Assembly (NCBI RefSeq): GCF_013178945.1
Contig: NZ_JABFDM010000017.1
Span: 45,812 to 109,811, forward strand
Length of the DNA stretch: 64,000 nt
Reading direction: 5' to 3'
DNA from: Bradyrhizobium aeschynomenes
GTDB taxonomy: Bacteria > Pseudomonadota > Alphaproteobacteria > Rhizobiales > Xanthobacteraceae
The notes below the pieces were generated by a model. The model had not been told where the DNA came from, made no database searches, and saw only the letters and a list, made by a program, of their open reading frames with translations. How positions within the stretch are numbered: the first letter of the stretch is position 1; every line of letters starts with the position of its first letter. The position numbers were made by a program, and so were the translations under genes. Shown here piece by piece: positions 44,171-54,300 of this stretch.

Positions 44171-45466
44171 ATGCGTCGCGGGACGGGCGAGCCCGACGAA
44201 GCCATCGTCGTCGCTCCCAGGCTGCGCTCGCCGACGGCGGCACAGCTCCTCACCCGGATGCTCTCGCTGGATCGCGAGCTCGGCGCCAGGAAACTGTTGG
44301 ACGTCGATCAGTTGCTCGACCTCGCGCAAGGTCGCGTCGGTCCGGTGCCGCTCGGCGCGGGCAGCGAACTTCATCTCGAAGGGATCAGGCGCCTCGCGGA
44401 CGCCGTCGGCCGTGACCCGCACTATGACGACCTCGGCCGCTACATGGCCGGCCACTACATCTATGGCTGGATCGAACGATACGTCCAGTTCGCGCGGGAC
44501 CTGACTGATTTCCCCGAGATCGCCGACGTGCCGGTCGCAAGACCGCTGTTTCTCGTCGGCTTCGGCCGCACCGGAAGCACGTTCCTGCATCACCTGCTGG
44601 CGCTCGATCCGCAGGCGCGGGCGCCGCTTCTTTGGGAGCTGCAGGAGCCGTCGCCGCCACCGCGGCCCGAGACCTCCGCGAGCGATCCCCGGATCGGCCG
44701 GCTGCGCGCGCAATCCGAGTTCCGGGCGGCCGTGATGCCGGATCTGCACAAGATCCATGAGCTCGCTCCGGACGCCCCCGAGGAGTGCCAGCTCATGATG
44801 TGGCATGGCCCGCAGCACATGATCCTCGGACTCCGGTCACCGGATTATTGGCAATGGTTTCGAGCCTTGGGCCGGTCGGACCTTGGTGTGCTCTGTGCCG
44901 GCTACAGACGGCAGGTTCAGCACCTGCAGTTGTTTCATCGCGGCGGGCACTGGCTCAGCAAGTCGCTGGCCCATGCCCACTTTCTCCCGGTGCTGTTCGA
45001 GAGCTTTCCCGACGCGCGGATCGCGCGGCTGCATCGCGATCCCTGCCAGATCATTCCGGCCCTCGCCAGCCTGATCGCGCAGCTGCAGATCGCCTATACG
45101 CCGCGCATCGATTTTGCCGACCTCGGCCAACGGATGCTGGAGCTGTTCGAACAGTCGATGGCCGCGATGATGCAGGCCGACGAGGCGGCGAGCTCCGAGC
45201 GCCATGTCGATATTCTGTTCGACGATCTGACCAATGATCCGATCTCGACCGTCCGCGGGATCTACGCCAGGTTCGGCTACGACTTTACGGCGGCGTTCGA
45301 GAGCCGAATGCGACGGCATCTGCAGGCGGGGTCGATCAGCCGCCGCTTCAGGCACGTCTATACGCTCGAGCAGTTCGGACTATCGCGGCGGCAGGTGTTG
45401 GCGCGATCGGAAGACTACCTCGCATGGGTGGAACGGCGCACGGGCGTACGGCTGTGCCGGGCCTGA
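44171..45466 (+). CDS. Sulfotransferase-family protein
   Basis: A 431-aa PAPS-dependent sulfotransferase-like protein. The 5'-phosphosulfate loop is FLVGFGRTGSTFLHHLL (core at 130-137), and the 3'-phosphate binding region is suggested by ARLHRDPCQIIPALASL, where R and S residues are placed as in the family. The C-terminal YARFGYDF segment is typical of the Sulfotransfer_3 type. The N-terminal 110 residues are an added helical part. GAGGAA lies about eight bases before the ATG. Substrate unknown; in a rhizobium it could be a surface glycan, lipid or Nod-type molecule, but nothing here decides. Confidence 0.8.
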   Translation: MRRGTGEPDEAIVVAPRLRSPTAAQLLTRMLSLDRELGARKLLDVDQLLDLAQGRVGPVPLGAGSELHLEGIRRLADAVGRDPHYDDLGRYMAGHYIYGWIERYVQFARDLTDFPEIADVPVARPLFLVGFGRTGSTFLHHLLALDPQARAPLLWELQEPSPPPRPETSASDPRIGRLRAQSEFRAAVMPDLHKIHELAPDAPEECQLMMWHGPQHMILGLRSPDYWQWFRALGRSDLGVLCAGYRRQVQHLQLFHRGGHWLSKSLAHAHFLPVLFESFPDARIARLHRDPCQIIPALASLIAQLQIAYTPRIDFADLGQRMLELFEQSMAAMMQADEAASSERHVDILFDDLTNDPISTVRGIYARFGYDFTAAFESRMRRHLQAGSISRRFRHVYTLEQFGLSRRQVLARSEDYLAWVERRTGVRLCRA

Positions 45467-45505
45467 TCCGCTCCCCGTCGCCCGGCGCTCGCGGTCCGTA
45501 CAGCG

Positions 45506-47749
45506 CTAGCGGATCAGCGCCTGCCGGCTGTCATCGCGCCAGAACTTCCGGTAGCCGGCTTCCACATGCCGCGTGTACACCGCGCCGTTCCCGGCGGCTG
45601 AATTCAACACCATGGCCGGCAGCTTGGCGCGAAGCGCGGCAAGCTCGGCAGGCCGGGCGCTGAATTTCAGCGCGATCGCGAGATAGCCCTCGTCGTCATC
45701 GGCGACCCATTCGTCGAGACCGATCGCCTTGACGATCGCACCGCCCGCGCGGGCGGCCGGGCCGCTGCCGAGCTTGGTGACCACGGGCACGCCCATCTGC
45801 AGCGACTCCCAGGTCGAGATGCCGCCATTTTGCGGGAACGGATCGAGCGAGATGTCGATCCCGGCGAACATCGAGAGATGCTCCTGGCGCGTCGTCTTTC
45901 CTGCACAGATCACACGGTCCGCGGCAATGCCGTGAGCGACGAAGCGAGCAATCAACCGGTCGCGCAGCAGCGCATCGCCCATCGAATGGTTCTTGACGAC
46001 GATGATCGAGCCGGGCGTTGCCGCCATCAGTTGCGACCAGAGCGCAAGGCAAGGCTCGGACAGCTTGTCGATGCGATTGAATGCGCCGAAGGTGACGTGG
46101 CCGTTGCGAAGCATCGGCAGCGGCGATGGCGGAATCGGAGGCGGGGGTTCGATCGTGATGAGCGACGGCAGGTCGTGGATCTTTTCTGCAAACAGATGCC
46201 GGACCGCGGGCGGGATCGTCACCGGATCGGCCAGCAGATAATCCATGACGGGCAGCCCCGTCCCGGTGACGCTGCCGACGGCCGAGACCTGGATCGGCGC
46301 AGGCTTGCGCGCGAACATCGTGAGCCGGTGGCCGGCGGAATGCCCGGCGAGGTCGACGAGGATGTCGACCTTGTCGGCCTGTATCTGATCGGCGAGCTTG
46401 TCGTCGCTCCACAGCGAGGCGTCGACAAAGCGATCGACCAGCGAGCGGCACAGCTCGGTCTTGGCGTCCTGCATCGGCGAGCAGGAATAAGCGAGGATTT
46501 CAAACTTCTCGCGGTCGTGGTGGCGCAAGATCGGAAGGAAGGCGAAGGCCGCCGAATGGTCGCGGAAATCGGACGAGACATAGCCCACGACGAGCCGCCG
46601 ATCGGGATCGATGTTGCGCACGCCGAGCGCGCGGCGTTCCAATCGCGAGCCGATCGCCGCCCACCAGTCTCTCCGCGCGGCCTGGAGACGTTCCAACCCG
46701 GTGTCGGGGAGGAAATCCAGCGCGAAGATCTTCTTGGTGATCGCGTCCTCATGGTTCGGTCGGATCGCGAGCGCGCGGTCGTAATGCTCGATGGCCGCGG
46801 CGGTGTCGCCCTGCGCGGCGGCGCAGACGCCGAGCAGGGTCCAGGCGATCTCCGAGTTCGGGTTCTGGGCCAGCACCTTGTTGCTGACCGAGATCGCCAG
46901 CGCGATATTGCCGTTGACCAGAAGCATCTCGGCCTTGCCGCAAAGTGCGGCTTCCAGCAGCGGTTCGAGGGCGAGCGCGGCGTCGAAATCGGCTTCCGCC
47001 TCGGCGAATTTACCCAGCTCCTGATACGCCCGCCCGCGCTGGGCGAGCACGGCGGCCGCCTTCGGATTGATCGCAAGCGCCGCATTCAGCGCGGTCAGTG
47101 CCGCATCGAACTCGCGCAGGTTCATGCTGGCCACGCCCTTGCCGAACAGGGCCGTCAGCAAGCGCGGCTGCAGCGAGAGCGCGCGATCGAAGTTCTCGCT
47201 GGCCTCGGCGTGGCGGCTCGTGAACATCAGCGCCATGCCGCGATTGGCGTAGGCTTCGGCATGGTCGGGCTTCAGCGCAATGGCGCGGTCATGCGCCGCG
47301 ATCGCCTCCTCGAAACGGAAGAGGCTCATCAGCGCATTGCCGAGATGCGTCAGCGCGGTCGGAAAGTTCGGCTTGAGCGCGATGGCGCGCTCCAAGCGGG
47401 CGCGAGCGTCCTCGTGACGACCAAGCCGCGACAGCGTCACGCCGAGATCCGACTGGGCGTCGGCCGAGCGCGGGTCGAGCTCGACCGCACGGGTGAGGGC
47501 GAGCACGGCCTCGTGGGAGCGGCCGCAATCCCGTTCGGACACGCCGAGCAGATGCAGGGCGCCGAAATGCTGCGGCAGGTCCTGCAGGATCTGCTGGCAC
47601 AACGCCTGCGCCTGCTGATGCCGGCCCTCGCGATAGGCCTTGACCGCGGCCGGCAGCAGCGCGTCGGCCTGCTTCCTGGCTCGCTTCTGCAGCCGAGCAT
47701 TTTGAAAGGCGCGCGCGCCGACGCTGCTTTGCAAGTGCCTGCCCTCCAC
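45506..47749 (-). CDS. TPR O-GlcNAc-transferase-like glycosyltransferase
   Basis: A 747-aa protein with the eukaryotic OGT/SPINDLY layout: about ten TPR repeats (residues 25-350), such as HAEAYANRGMALMFTSRHAE, then the two Rossmann halves of glycosyltransferase family 41 (about 365-735). The catalytic part includes VVGYVSSDFRDHSAAF near 385, ILVDLAGHSAGHRL and ISTWESLQMGVPVV near the UDP-sugar site. It would glycosylate Ser/Thr on cytoplasmic proteins. The start is a GTG at 47749. Converges with the sulfotransferase gene, 39 bp apart. The donor and target proteins are unknown. Confidence 0.88.
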   Translation of the reverse strand: MEGRHLQSSVGARAFQNARLQKRARKQADALLPAAVKAYREGRHQQAQALCQQILQDLPQHFGALHLLGVSERDCGRSHEAVLALTRAVELDPRSADAQSDLGVTLSRLGRHEDARARLERAIALKPNFPTALTHLGNALMSLFRFEEAIAAHDRAIALKPDHAEAYANRGMALMFTSRHAEASENFDRALSLQPRLLTALFGKGVASMNLREFDAALTALNAALAINPKAAAVLAQRGRAYQELGKFAEAEADFDAALALEPLLEAALCGKAEMLLVNGNIALAISVSNKVLAQNPNSEIAWTLLGVCAAAQGDTAAAIEHYDRALAIRPNHEDAITKKIFALDFLPDTGLERLQAARRDWWAAIGSRLERRALGVRNIDPDRRLVVGYVSSDFRDHSAAFAFLPILRHHDREKFEILAYSCSPMQDAKTELCRSLVDRFVDASLWSDDKLADQIQADKVDILVDLAGHSAGHRLTMFARKPAPIQVSAVGSVTGTGLPVMDYLLADPVTIPPAVRHLFAEKIHDLPSLITIEPPPPIPPSPLPMLRNGHVTFGAFNRIDKLSEPCLALWSQLMAATPGSIIVVKNHSMGDALLRDRLIARFVAHGIAADRVICAGKTTRQEHLSMFAGIDISLDPFPQNGGISTWESLQMGVPVVTKLGSGPAARAGGAIVKAIGLDEWVADDDEGYLAIALKFSARPAELAALRAKLPAMVLNSAAGNGAVYTRHVEAGYRKFWRDDSRQALIR

Positions 47750-47933
47750 GAAAACGGTCCATTGCTCGCAATGGTTGTTCCGTTCTCGCCGATTCGCAAT
47801 GAGCAGACGTTAACGCGCGGGCACGCGCGCCAAAGGAGGCCGCCGCTGCAGCGATTCAGGACGCGCTTACGCGTTCGCGGCGGACCGACCAAGATCGTTT
47901 CAGGTCGCAGGGACGTCGCGGCAGAGATGAAGT

Positions 47934-48007
47934 TGGCTGGGGAACCTGGATTCGAACCAAGACAAACAGAGTCAGAGTCTGTTGTGCTACCGTTACACCA
48001 TTCCCCA
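47934..48007 (-). tRNA. tRNA-Gln (CTG)
   Basis: A 74-nt cloverleaf on the minus strand. Acceptor stem TGGGGAA pairs with TTCCCCA; a G discriminator and encoded CCA follow. The anticodon arm ACAGA-CTCTGAC-TCTGT places CTG at positions 34-36, reading the glutamine codon CAG. The T-arm TTCGAAT loop is standard. It stands alone between the OGT-like and TetR genes. tRNA genes are frequent integration targets, but no integrase or duplicated 3' end is visible near it. Confidence 0.95.
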
Positions 48008-48188
48008 ACGGAATGCCGAGCAGTTTCAACCAATTGGCGGACTGTCTGGCACCGTTTTGCGAGCCGGCCCGCGAATACGGCCGGCGGCGGCGACGCGTCC
48101 TTCTACCCGCATGTCCGAGGCTTTGGCAAGCCGCTGGATGACGGATTTCCAACGTGTTTGGCCGGGGGGAGCCGGCGGGCCGGAGCTG

Positions 48189-48902
48189 CTAGCGCTTGCT
48201 GGGGCGGCCACGCGGCTTTGGCGCAGGGCCGTCCGACCCGGCGCGCAGCAGCAGGACGAGGCATGCGCCCAGCCGTTCGGCGATCTCGTCGTCGTCGATC
48301 GAGAGCGGGCCGGGATCGTTGAGGATGGCATTCACCAGGGTGCTGAGCACGACCTGGACGCCGAACGCGACCGTCTTCAGCTCCGCCGCCGTCGCGGCCG
48401 GCTTGCGTCGGACCGCGCCGCTGTCGTGAGGTGCCGGCCGCAGCAGCAGCGCCGCGCGCTGTGAGAGTGCCTGGGCCAGATCCTTGAAACCGGTCCAGTT
48501 GTTGGCTCCGTGCTCCCCACGGACGAGGGCTGCGCGCAGCACCCCCTTGTGACGGCGCATCCAGAGCACGATCCCGCGGACCAGCTGATGGCATTGCGCG
48601 TCGAGGTCCCCGGGGTGGACCGAACCGGCCGGCGGCAGCTTCAGGAGTTCCTGCCGGCCGCCTTCCAGGGTGAGCGCGAGCAGGGCGTTGAAATAGGCCT
48701 CCTTGCTGTCGAACCGGCTGTAGAAGGCGCCCACGGTGGCGCCGATCTGCGCGCAGAGGTCGCTGATCGACAGCTCCGCGAGGTTGCGCGTGCAGAGCAG
48801 CTCCGCGCCGGCCGTCAGCAAGGCAAACGTCGTCTCGCGGCTGCGCTGCTGCCGCGACGGCGTGACGCCGGGCAGGTCGACCTGCGCAATTCGTGCAGTC
48901 AT
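48189..48902 (-). CDS. TetR/AcrR-family transcriptional regulator
   Basis: A 237-aa repressor. The N-terminal helix-turn-helix is seen as LSISDLCAQIGATVGAFYSR followed by FDSKEAYFNALL (residues about 45-78), the usual TetR arrangement with the F-Y-x-x-F pattern. The C-terminal ligand domain is unspecific, and the tail is basic (PKPRGRPSKR). ATG 48902 lies 165 bp from the divergent arylsulfatase, which it probably controls. The frame is open well beyond 48902, but only across the sulfatase gene. Confidence 0.87.
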   Translation of the reverse strand: MTARIAQVDLPGVTPSRQQRSRETTFALLTAGAELLCTRNLAELSISDLCAQIGATVGAFYSRFDSKEAYFNALLALTLEGGRQELLKLPPAGSVHPGDLDAQCHQLVRGIVLWMRRHKGVLRAALVRGEHGANNWTGFKDLAQALSQRAALLLRPAPHDSGAVRRKPAATAAELKTVAFGVQVVLSTLVNAILNDPGPLSIDDDEIAERLGACLVLLLRAGSDGPAPKPRGRPSKR

Positions 48903-49067
48903 GCCGCTTTCTCCATCTAGAACAATAACCATAATTATGATTATGATCTGGAGCAAGCGCGGTCGTGCCGCCCCGGACGGGTGCTGCGGATCGGATGCAA
49001 TGAGAACAAGAACGAGCTCGGCCGGCCGGCCAGCGGCCGGGGCGCGAGCGACAGGGGAGGACCAGTC

Positions 49068-51344
49068 ATGAGCGAGCCCGCATTCGGCGGCACGATCGGC
49101 AGGACCATCGCTGGCTCCACACCGTGGTGGCCCGCGCCTCGGCAGCCACCAAAGGGCGCGCCGAACATTCTGGTGGTCCTGTTCGACGACGTCGGCTTCT
49201 CCGACTTCGGCTGCTACGGCTCGCCGATCCGCACGCCTGCGATCGACGCGCTCGCGGCGCAGGGGCTGCGCTATTGCGGCTTCCACACCACGGCGATGTG
49301 CTCGACCACGCGGGCGGCGCTGCTCACCGGCCGCAACCACCATTCGGTCGGCGTCGGCTGCCTCGCCAATTTCGACTCGGGCTATCCAGGCTATCGCGGC
49401 AAGATTGCGCGCGAGGCGGGGACGCTGGCGGAGATGCTGCGCACCCATGCCTATCGCAACTACATGGTCGGCAAGTGGCATGTCACGCCGCTGACCGAGA
49501 GCGGCGCGACCGGGCCGTTCGACGGCTGGCCGCTCGGCCGCGGCTTCGACCGATTCTACGGCTTCCTCGACGCCGAGACCGACCAATATGCGCCGGAGCT
49601 CGTGCTCGACAACACCCATGTCAGCCCGCCCGGCAGCCACGCCGACGGCTATCATCTGACGGCCGACCTGGTCGATCAGGCGATCCGTTTCATCGCCGAT
49701 CACACCGCCGACCGGCCGGAGCTGCCGTGGCTGACCTGGCTCGCGCTTGGCGCCTGCCACGCCCCGCATCAGGCGCCGCGCGACATCATCGAGAGCTACG
49801 ATGCCGTCTTCGCGCATGGCTGGGACATCGAACGTGCCCAACGCCTGTCGCGGCAAAAGGCGATGGGGCTGGTGCCGGAGACGACGGACCTGCCGCCGCG
49901 CAATGACGGGGTAAAGGCCTGGGACGCGCATTCGGACGACGAGCGGCGCGTCTTCACCCGGCTGCAATCGGCCTTTGCCGGCATGCTCGACCATGCCGAC
50001 CAGCATCTGGCGCGGCTGCTTGCTTTCCTCGACAAGACCGGCCAGCGCGACGACACGCTGATCATCGTGATGTCCGACAATGGCGCCAGCCAGGAGGGCG
50101 GTCCGCTCGGCTTCGTCAACGCGATGGGTCCGTTCAACTTCAAGCCGGAGCCGATCGCCGAGAAGCTCGCGCGCATCGACGACATCGGCGGGCCCGACAC
50201 GCATTCGAACTTCCCGCATGGTTGGGCGATGACCTCGAACACGCCGCTCCGGCGCTACAAGCAGAACACCCATGGCGGCGGCATCCGCGATCCGTTCATT
50301 CTGTCATGGCCGAAGCGGATTGCGGCGCGCGGCGAGCTGCGGCATCAGTTCGTCCATGCCTGCGATCTCGTGCCGACCTTGCTGGAGCTGATCGGCATCG
50401 AGGCGCCGGCGACGATCGCCGGCGTGCCGCAGATGCCGCTGGAGGGCGTCAGCTTCGCCGCGTCGATCACGAACGCAACCGCACCGTCGAAGCCTGTGCC
50501 GCAATATTTCGAGATGTTCGGCCATCGCGGTCTCTGGCACGATGGCTGGAAGGCGGTGGCGTTTCATCCCACCGGCACCCCGTTCGAGAACGACAAATGG
50601 GAGCTGTTCCACCTCGCGCAGGATTTCTCCGAGACGCATGATCTCGCGGCCGAGCAGCCGGAGCGGCTCGCGGCGCTGGTCAAGCTCTGGTGGGAGCAGG
50701 CGGAGGCGCATCAGGTGCTGCCGCTCGACGACCGCTTCGGTCCGCGCTTCGCCGAGAACGCCGCGCGCTTCCATGGCGCGCGGACGCGCTTCACCTTCCA
50801 TGCCGGCATGGGCCACGTGCCGACCGACGTCGCGCCCGACGTGCGCAGCCGCGACTATCTGATCGAGGCCCATGTCGAGATCGATGACGGCGCGAGCGGC
50901 GTGCTGATCGCCCATGGCGATGCCACCTCGGGCTACAGCCTCTACGTCAAGGATGGCCATCTCGTGCACGATCTCAACATCGGCGGCCGCCACGAGGTCG
51001 TCAGGTCGAGCCGTCCGGTACCGGCCGGCGGGCATCGGCTCGGCCTTCGCGTCGAGCGCCTCAGGCGGCAGACCGAGCCCGCCAAAGGCGCGCGCACCGG
51101 CATGAGCCGGTACACGCTGCTGATCGACGGCGAGGAGGCCGGCGCGCTGACGACGCAGCTCGCCTTCCACACGCTGATCTCCTGGTCGGGGCTCGACATC
51201 GGCCACGACCGCGGCAGCCCGGTGTCGGACTACGCAGCGCCGTTCGCGTTCACCGGACGGCTGTCGCACGTGACGGTGACGATGCAGGACGAGCAGAGCC
51301 TGGACGGCGAGGGCGTCGGTAACGCCGAGATGGCGCGGCAATAG
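49068..51344 (+). CDS. Arylsulfatase-like protein with non-canonical CSTTR motif
   Basis: A 758-aa sulfatase hydrolysing a sulfate ester. Metal-binding Asp40-Asp41 (VLFDDVGFSDFG), the GKWHV lysine/histidine segment and MSDNGASQEGG are all in place. The formylglycine site reads CSTTRAALLTGR with Cys78, so the normally conserved proline of C-x-P-x-R is Thr. A C-terminal extension (about 580-750, beta-rich) is typical of large bacterial arylsulfatases such as mycobacterial AtsA. No signal peptide is seen, so it is probably cytoplasmic. ATG 49068 follows GGGGAGG by seven bases. Divergent from the TetR gene. Confidence 0.88.
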   Translation: MSEPAFGGTIGRTIAGSTPWWPAPRQPPKGAPNILVVLFDDVGFSDFGCYGSPIRTPAIDALAAQGLRYCGFHTTAMCSTTRAALLTGRNHHSVGVGCLANFDSGYPGYRGKIAREAGTLAEMLRTHAYRNYMVGKWHVTPLTESGATGPFDGWPLGRGFDRFYGFLDAETDQYAPELVLDNTHVSPPGSHADGYHLTADLVDQAIRFIADHTADRPELPWLTWLALGACHAPHQAPRDIIESYDAVFAHGWDIERAQRLSRQKAMGLVPETTDLPPRNDGVKAWDAHSDDERRVFTRLQSAFAGMLDHADQHLARLLAFLDKTGQRDDTLIIVMSDNGASQEGGPLGFVNAMGPFNFKPEPIAEKLARIDDIGGPDTHSNFPHGWAMTSNTPLRRYKQNTHGGGIRDPFILSWPKRIAARGELRHQFVHACDLVPTLLELIGIEAPATIAGVPQMPLEGVSFAASITNATAPSKPVPQYFEMFGHRGLWHDGWKAVAFHPTGTPFENDKWELFHLAQDFSETHDLAAEQPERLAALVKLWWEQAEAHQVLPLDDRFGPRFAENAARFHGARTRFTFHAGMGHVPTDVAPDVRSRDYLIEAHVEIDDGASGVLIAHGDATSGYSLYVKDGHLVHDLNIGGRHEVVRSSRPVPAGGHRLGLRVERLRRQTEPAKGARTGMSRYTLLIDGEEAGALTTQLAFHTLISWSGLDIGHDRGSPVSDYAAPFAFTGRLSHVTVTMQDEQSLDGEGVGNAEMARQ

Positions 51345-51365
51345 ATCGCGAAGAGAGGAGGCGGA

Positions 51366-54300
51366 CTACTCCGCCGCTTCCTTGACCGGGCCTGCCGCGG
51401 CGGTCTCCGTCTCGTGGTCGATATGGGTGCGACCCCAGCGCGCGAAGGCGTTGTTGACCTTGTCGAGGTAGAGATAGATCACCGGTGTGGTGAAAAGCGT
51501 CAGCATCTGGCTGACGATCAGGCCGCCGACCATCGCGTAGCCGAGCGGCTGGCGGATCTCCGAGCCGGTACCGTTGCCGAGCATCAAGGGCACGCCGCCG
51601 AGCAGCGCGGCCATCGTCGTCATCATGATCGGACGGAAGCGGAGCAGGGCGGCCTGACGGATCGACTGCTCCGGCGGCAGGTGCTGGTCGCGCTCGGCGG
51701 CGATGGCGAAGTCGACCATCATGATGCCGTTCTTCTTCACGATGCCGATCAGCAGAATGACGCCGATCAGCGCGATGAGGCTGAAATCGTAGCCGAACGC
51801 CATCAGGATCGCGAGCGCGCCGACGCCGGCCGAGGGCAGCGTCGAGAGAATCGTGATCGGATGGATGTAGCTCTCGTAGAGAATGCCGAGGATCAGATAG
51901 ACCACGACGAGGGCCGCAAGGATCAGCAGCGGTACGGTCGAGAGCGATTGCTGGAATGCCTGCGCCGTGCCCTGGAAGCTCGAGTTCAGGGTCGCGGGTG
52001 CGCCGAGCTCGACCATGGCGCGCTGGACGGCGTCGGTGGCCTGGCCGAGCGCCACGCCCTGGGCGAGGTTGAAGCTGATCGTGATCGACGGGAACTGGCC
52101 CTGGTGGCTGATCGACAGCGGCTTGACGGGAACGGTGGTCCAGCTGGCGAAGGTCGACAGCGGCACCTGGTCGCCGGTCGTCGGCGACTTCACGTAGAGC
52201 TTGTTGAGCGTGTCGAGATTGCCCTGCAACTCCGGCAGGATCTCCAGGATCACGCGGTAGGAGTTGAGCTGGGTGAAGTACTGCGCAACCTGGCGCTGGC
52301 CGAACGCATCGTACAGCGTGTCGTCGATCAGCTGCGGCGAGATGCCGTAGCGCGAGGCGGTGTCGCGGTTGATCGTCAGCTGAACGGTGGTGCCGTCGGC
52401 CTGCTGGTCGGTGGCGACGTCGCGCAGTTGCGGCAGCGAGCGCATCTTCTCCAGGATTTTCGGCGCCCAGTCGTTCAGCTCGGTGAGGTTCGGATCCTGC
52501 AGTGTGAACTCGAACTGAGTGCGCGAGGGACGGCCACCCAGACGAATGTCCTGCGCCGCCTGCATGTAGAGTCGGGCGCCCTCGACCTTCTCGAGTTGCG
52601 GCCGCAGGCGGCCGATGATCTGCTGCGCCGTCGCGCTGCGCTCGTCGCGCGGCTTGAGGGTGATGAACATGTTGCCGTTGTTGCCGGCACGGCCGGAGCC
52701 GCCGATCGCCATCGCCACGCTGGCGACGTCATGATCGTCCATCACGATCTTGGCGAGCGCCTCCTGGCGCGACTGCATCGCCTTGAACGAGATGTCCTGC
52801 GAGGCTTCCGAGGTCGCGGTGATCAGGCCGACGTCCTGCTGCGGGAAGAACCCCTTGGGGATCAGGATGAACAGGTAGACCGACAGGCCCAGCGTGGCGA
52901 AGAACACCATCAGGGTGGCGAAGCGCCAGCGCAGCGCGAGGTCCAGGCCCTTCTCGTAAGCGCGCAGCATCGCGTCGAATGCCGCCTCGCTCCACTGATA
53001 GAACTTGCCGTGCTGGGCGGCGTGCTCGTTGCGCAGGAAACGCGAGGCCATCATCGGCGTGAGCGTCAGCGACACGAACATCGAGACGAAGATGGTCATC
53101 GCCAGCACGACCGCGAACTCGCGGAACAGCCGGCCGATGATGCCGCCCATCAGCAGCAGCGGGATCAGCACCGCGACCAGCGAGATCGAGATCGAGACGA
53201 TGGTGAAGCCGATTTCCTTGGCGCCCTTGTAGGCGGCGGCCATCGGTGATTCGCCTTCCTCGACATAGCGCGAGATGTTCTCGAGCATGACGATGGCATC
53301 GTCGACCACGAAGCCGACGGCGATCGTCAGCGCCATCAGCGACAGATTGTCGAGCGTATAGCCGACGCCCCACATCATGGCGCAGGCCCCCAGCAGCGCC
53401 AGCGGCACCGTGATGGTCGGGATCACCGTGGCCCAGAAGCTGCGCAGGAAGATGAAGATCACCATGACGACCAGGAAGATCGTCAGGATCAGCGTGAACT
53501 GGACGTCCTCGACGGCAGCGCGGATGGTGGTGGTGCGGTCGGAGATGACGTCGATCTTGATCGCCGGCGGGATCGCCGCGACCAGCCGCGGCAGCAGCCC
53601 CTTGATGCGGTCGACGGTCTCGATGACGTTGGCGCCCGGCTGCTTGAAGATCACCAGGAACACGCCACGCTTGCCGTTCGCCCAGGCCGCCTGCTTGGCG
53701 TCTTCCGCAGCCGTGACCGCCTTGCCGATGTCGCGGATGCGAAGCGGGCCACCATTGCGGTAGGCGATGATGACGTCGTTCCAGTCCTTCGAATCGGTCA
53801 GCTGGTCGTTGGCGTAGATCGTGTAGGCGCGGCGCTCGCCGTCGATGTTGCCCTTGGGCGCATCGACGGTGGTGATGGCGATCTGGCTGCGGACGTCCTC
53901 CATCGAAAGACCCTTGGCCACGAGCTTGGCCGGGTCGATCTGGATGCGGATCGACGGCTTCTGCTGACCGCCGATGATCACCTGGGCAACGCCGGAGATC
54001 TGGCTGATCTGCTGGGCGAGACCGGCGTCAACGGCATCGCTGACGGTGGTCAGCGGCAGCGTCTCGGAGGTGGCCGACAGCAGCAGGATCGGGGAGTCGG
54101 CCGGATTGACCTTGCGATAGGTCGGCGGCGACGGCAGGCTCTTCGGCAGCTGGCCCGAGGCCGCGTTGATCGCGCCCTGGACGTCGTTGGCCGCGCCGTC
54201 GATGCTCCGGTTGAGATCGAACTGGATCGTGACTGATGCGGTGCCCAGATAGCTGGTCGAGGTCATCTGGGCGATGCCGGGAATCTGGGCGAACTGCCGC

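Noticed and set aside
47934..48007. tRNA-Gln as an integration site for an island
   Set aside because: No integrase and no second copy of the tRNA 3' end within the window.
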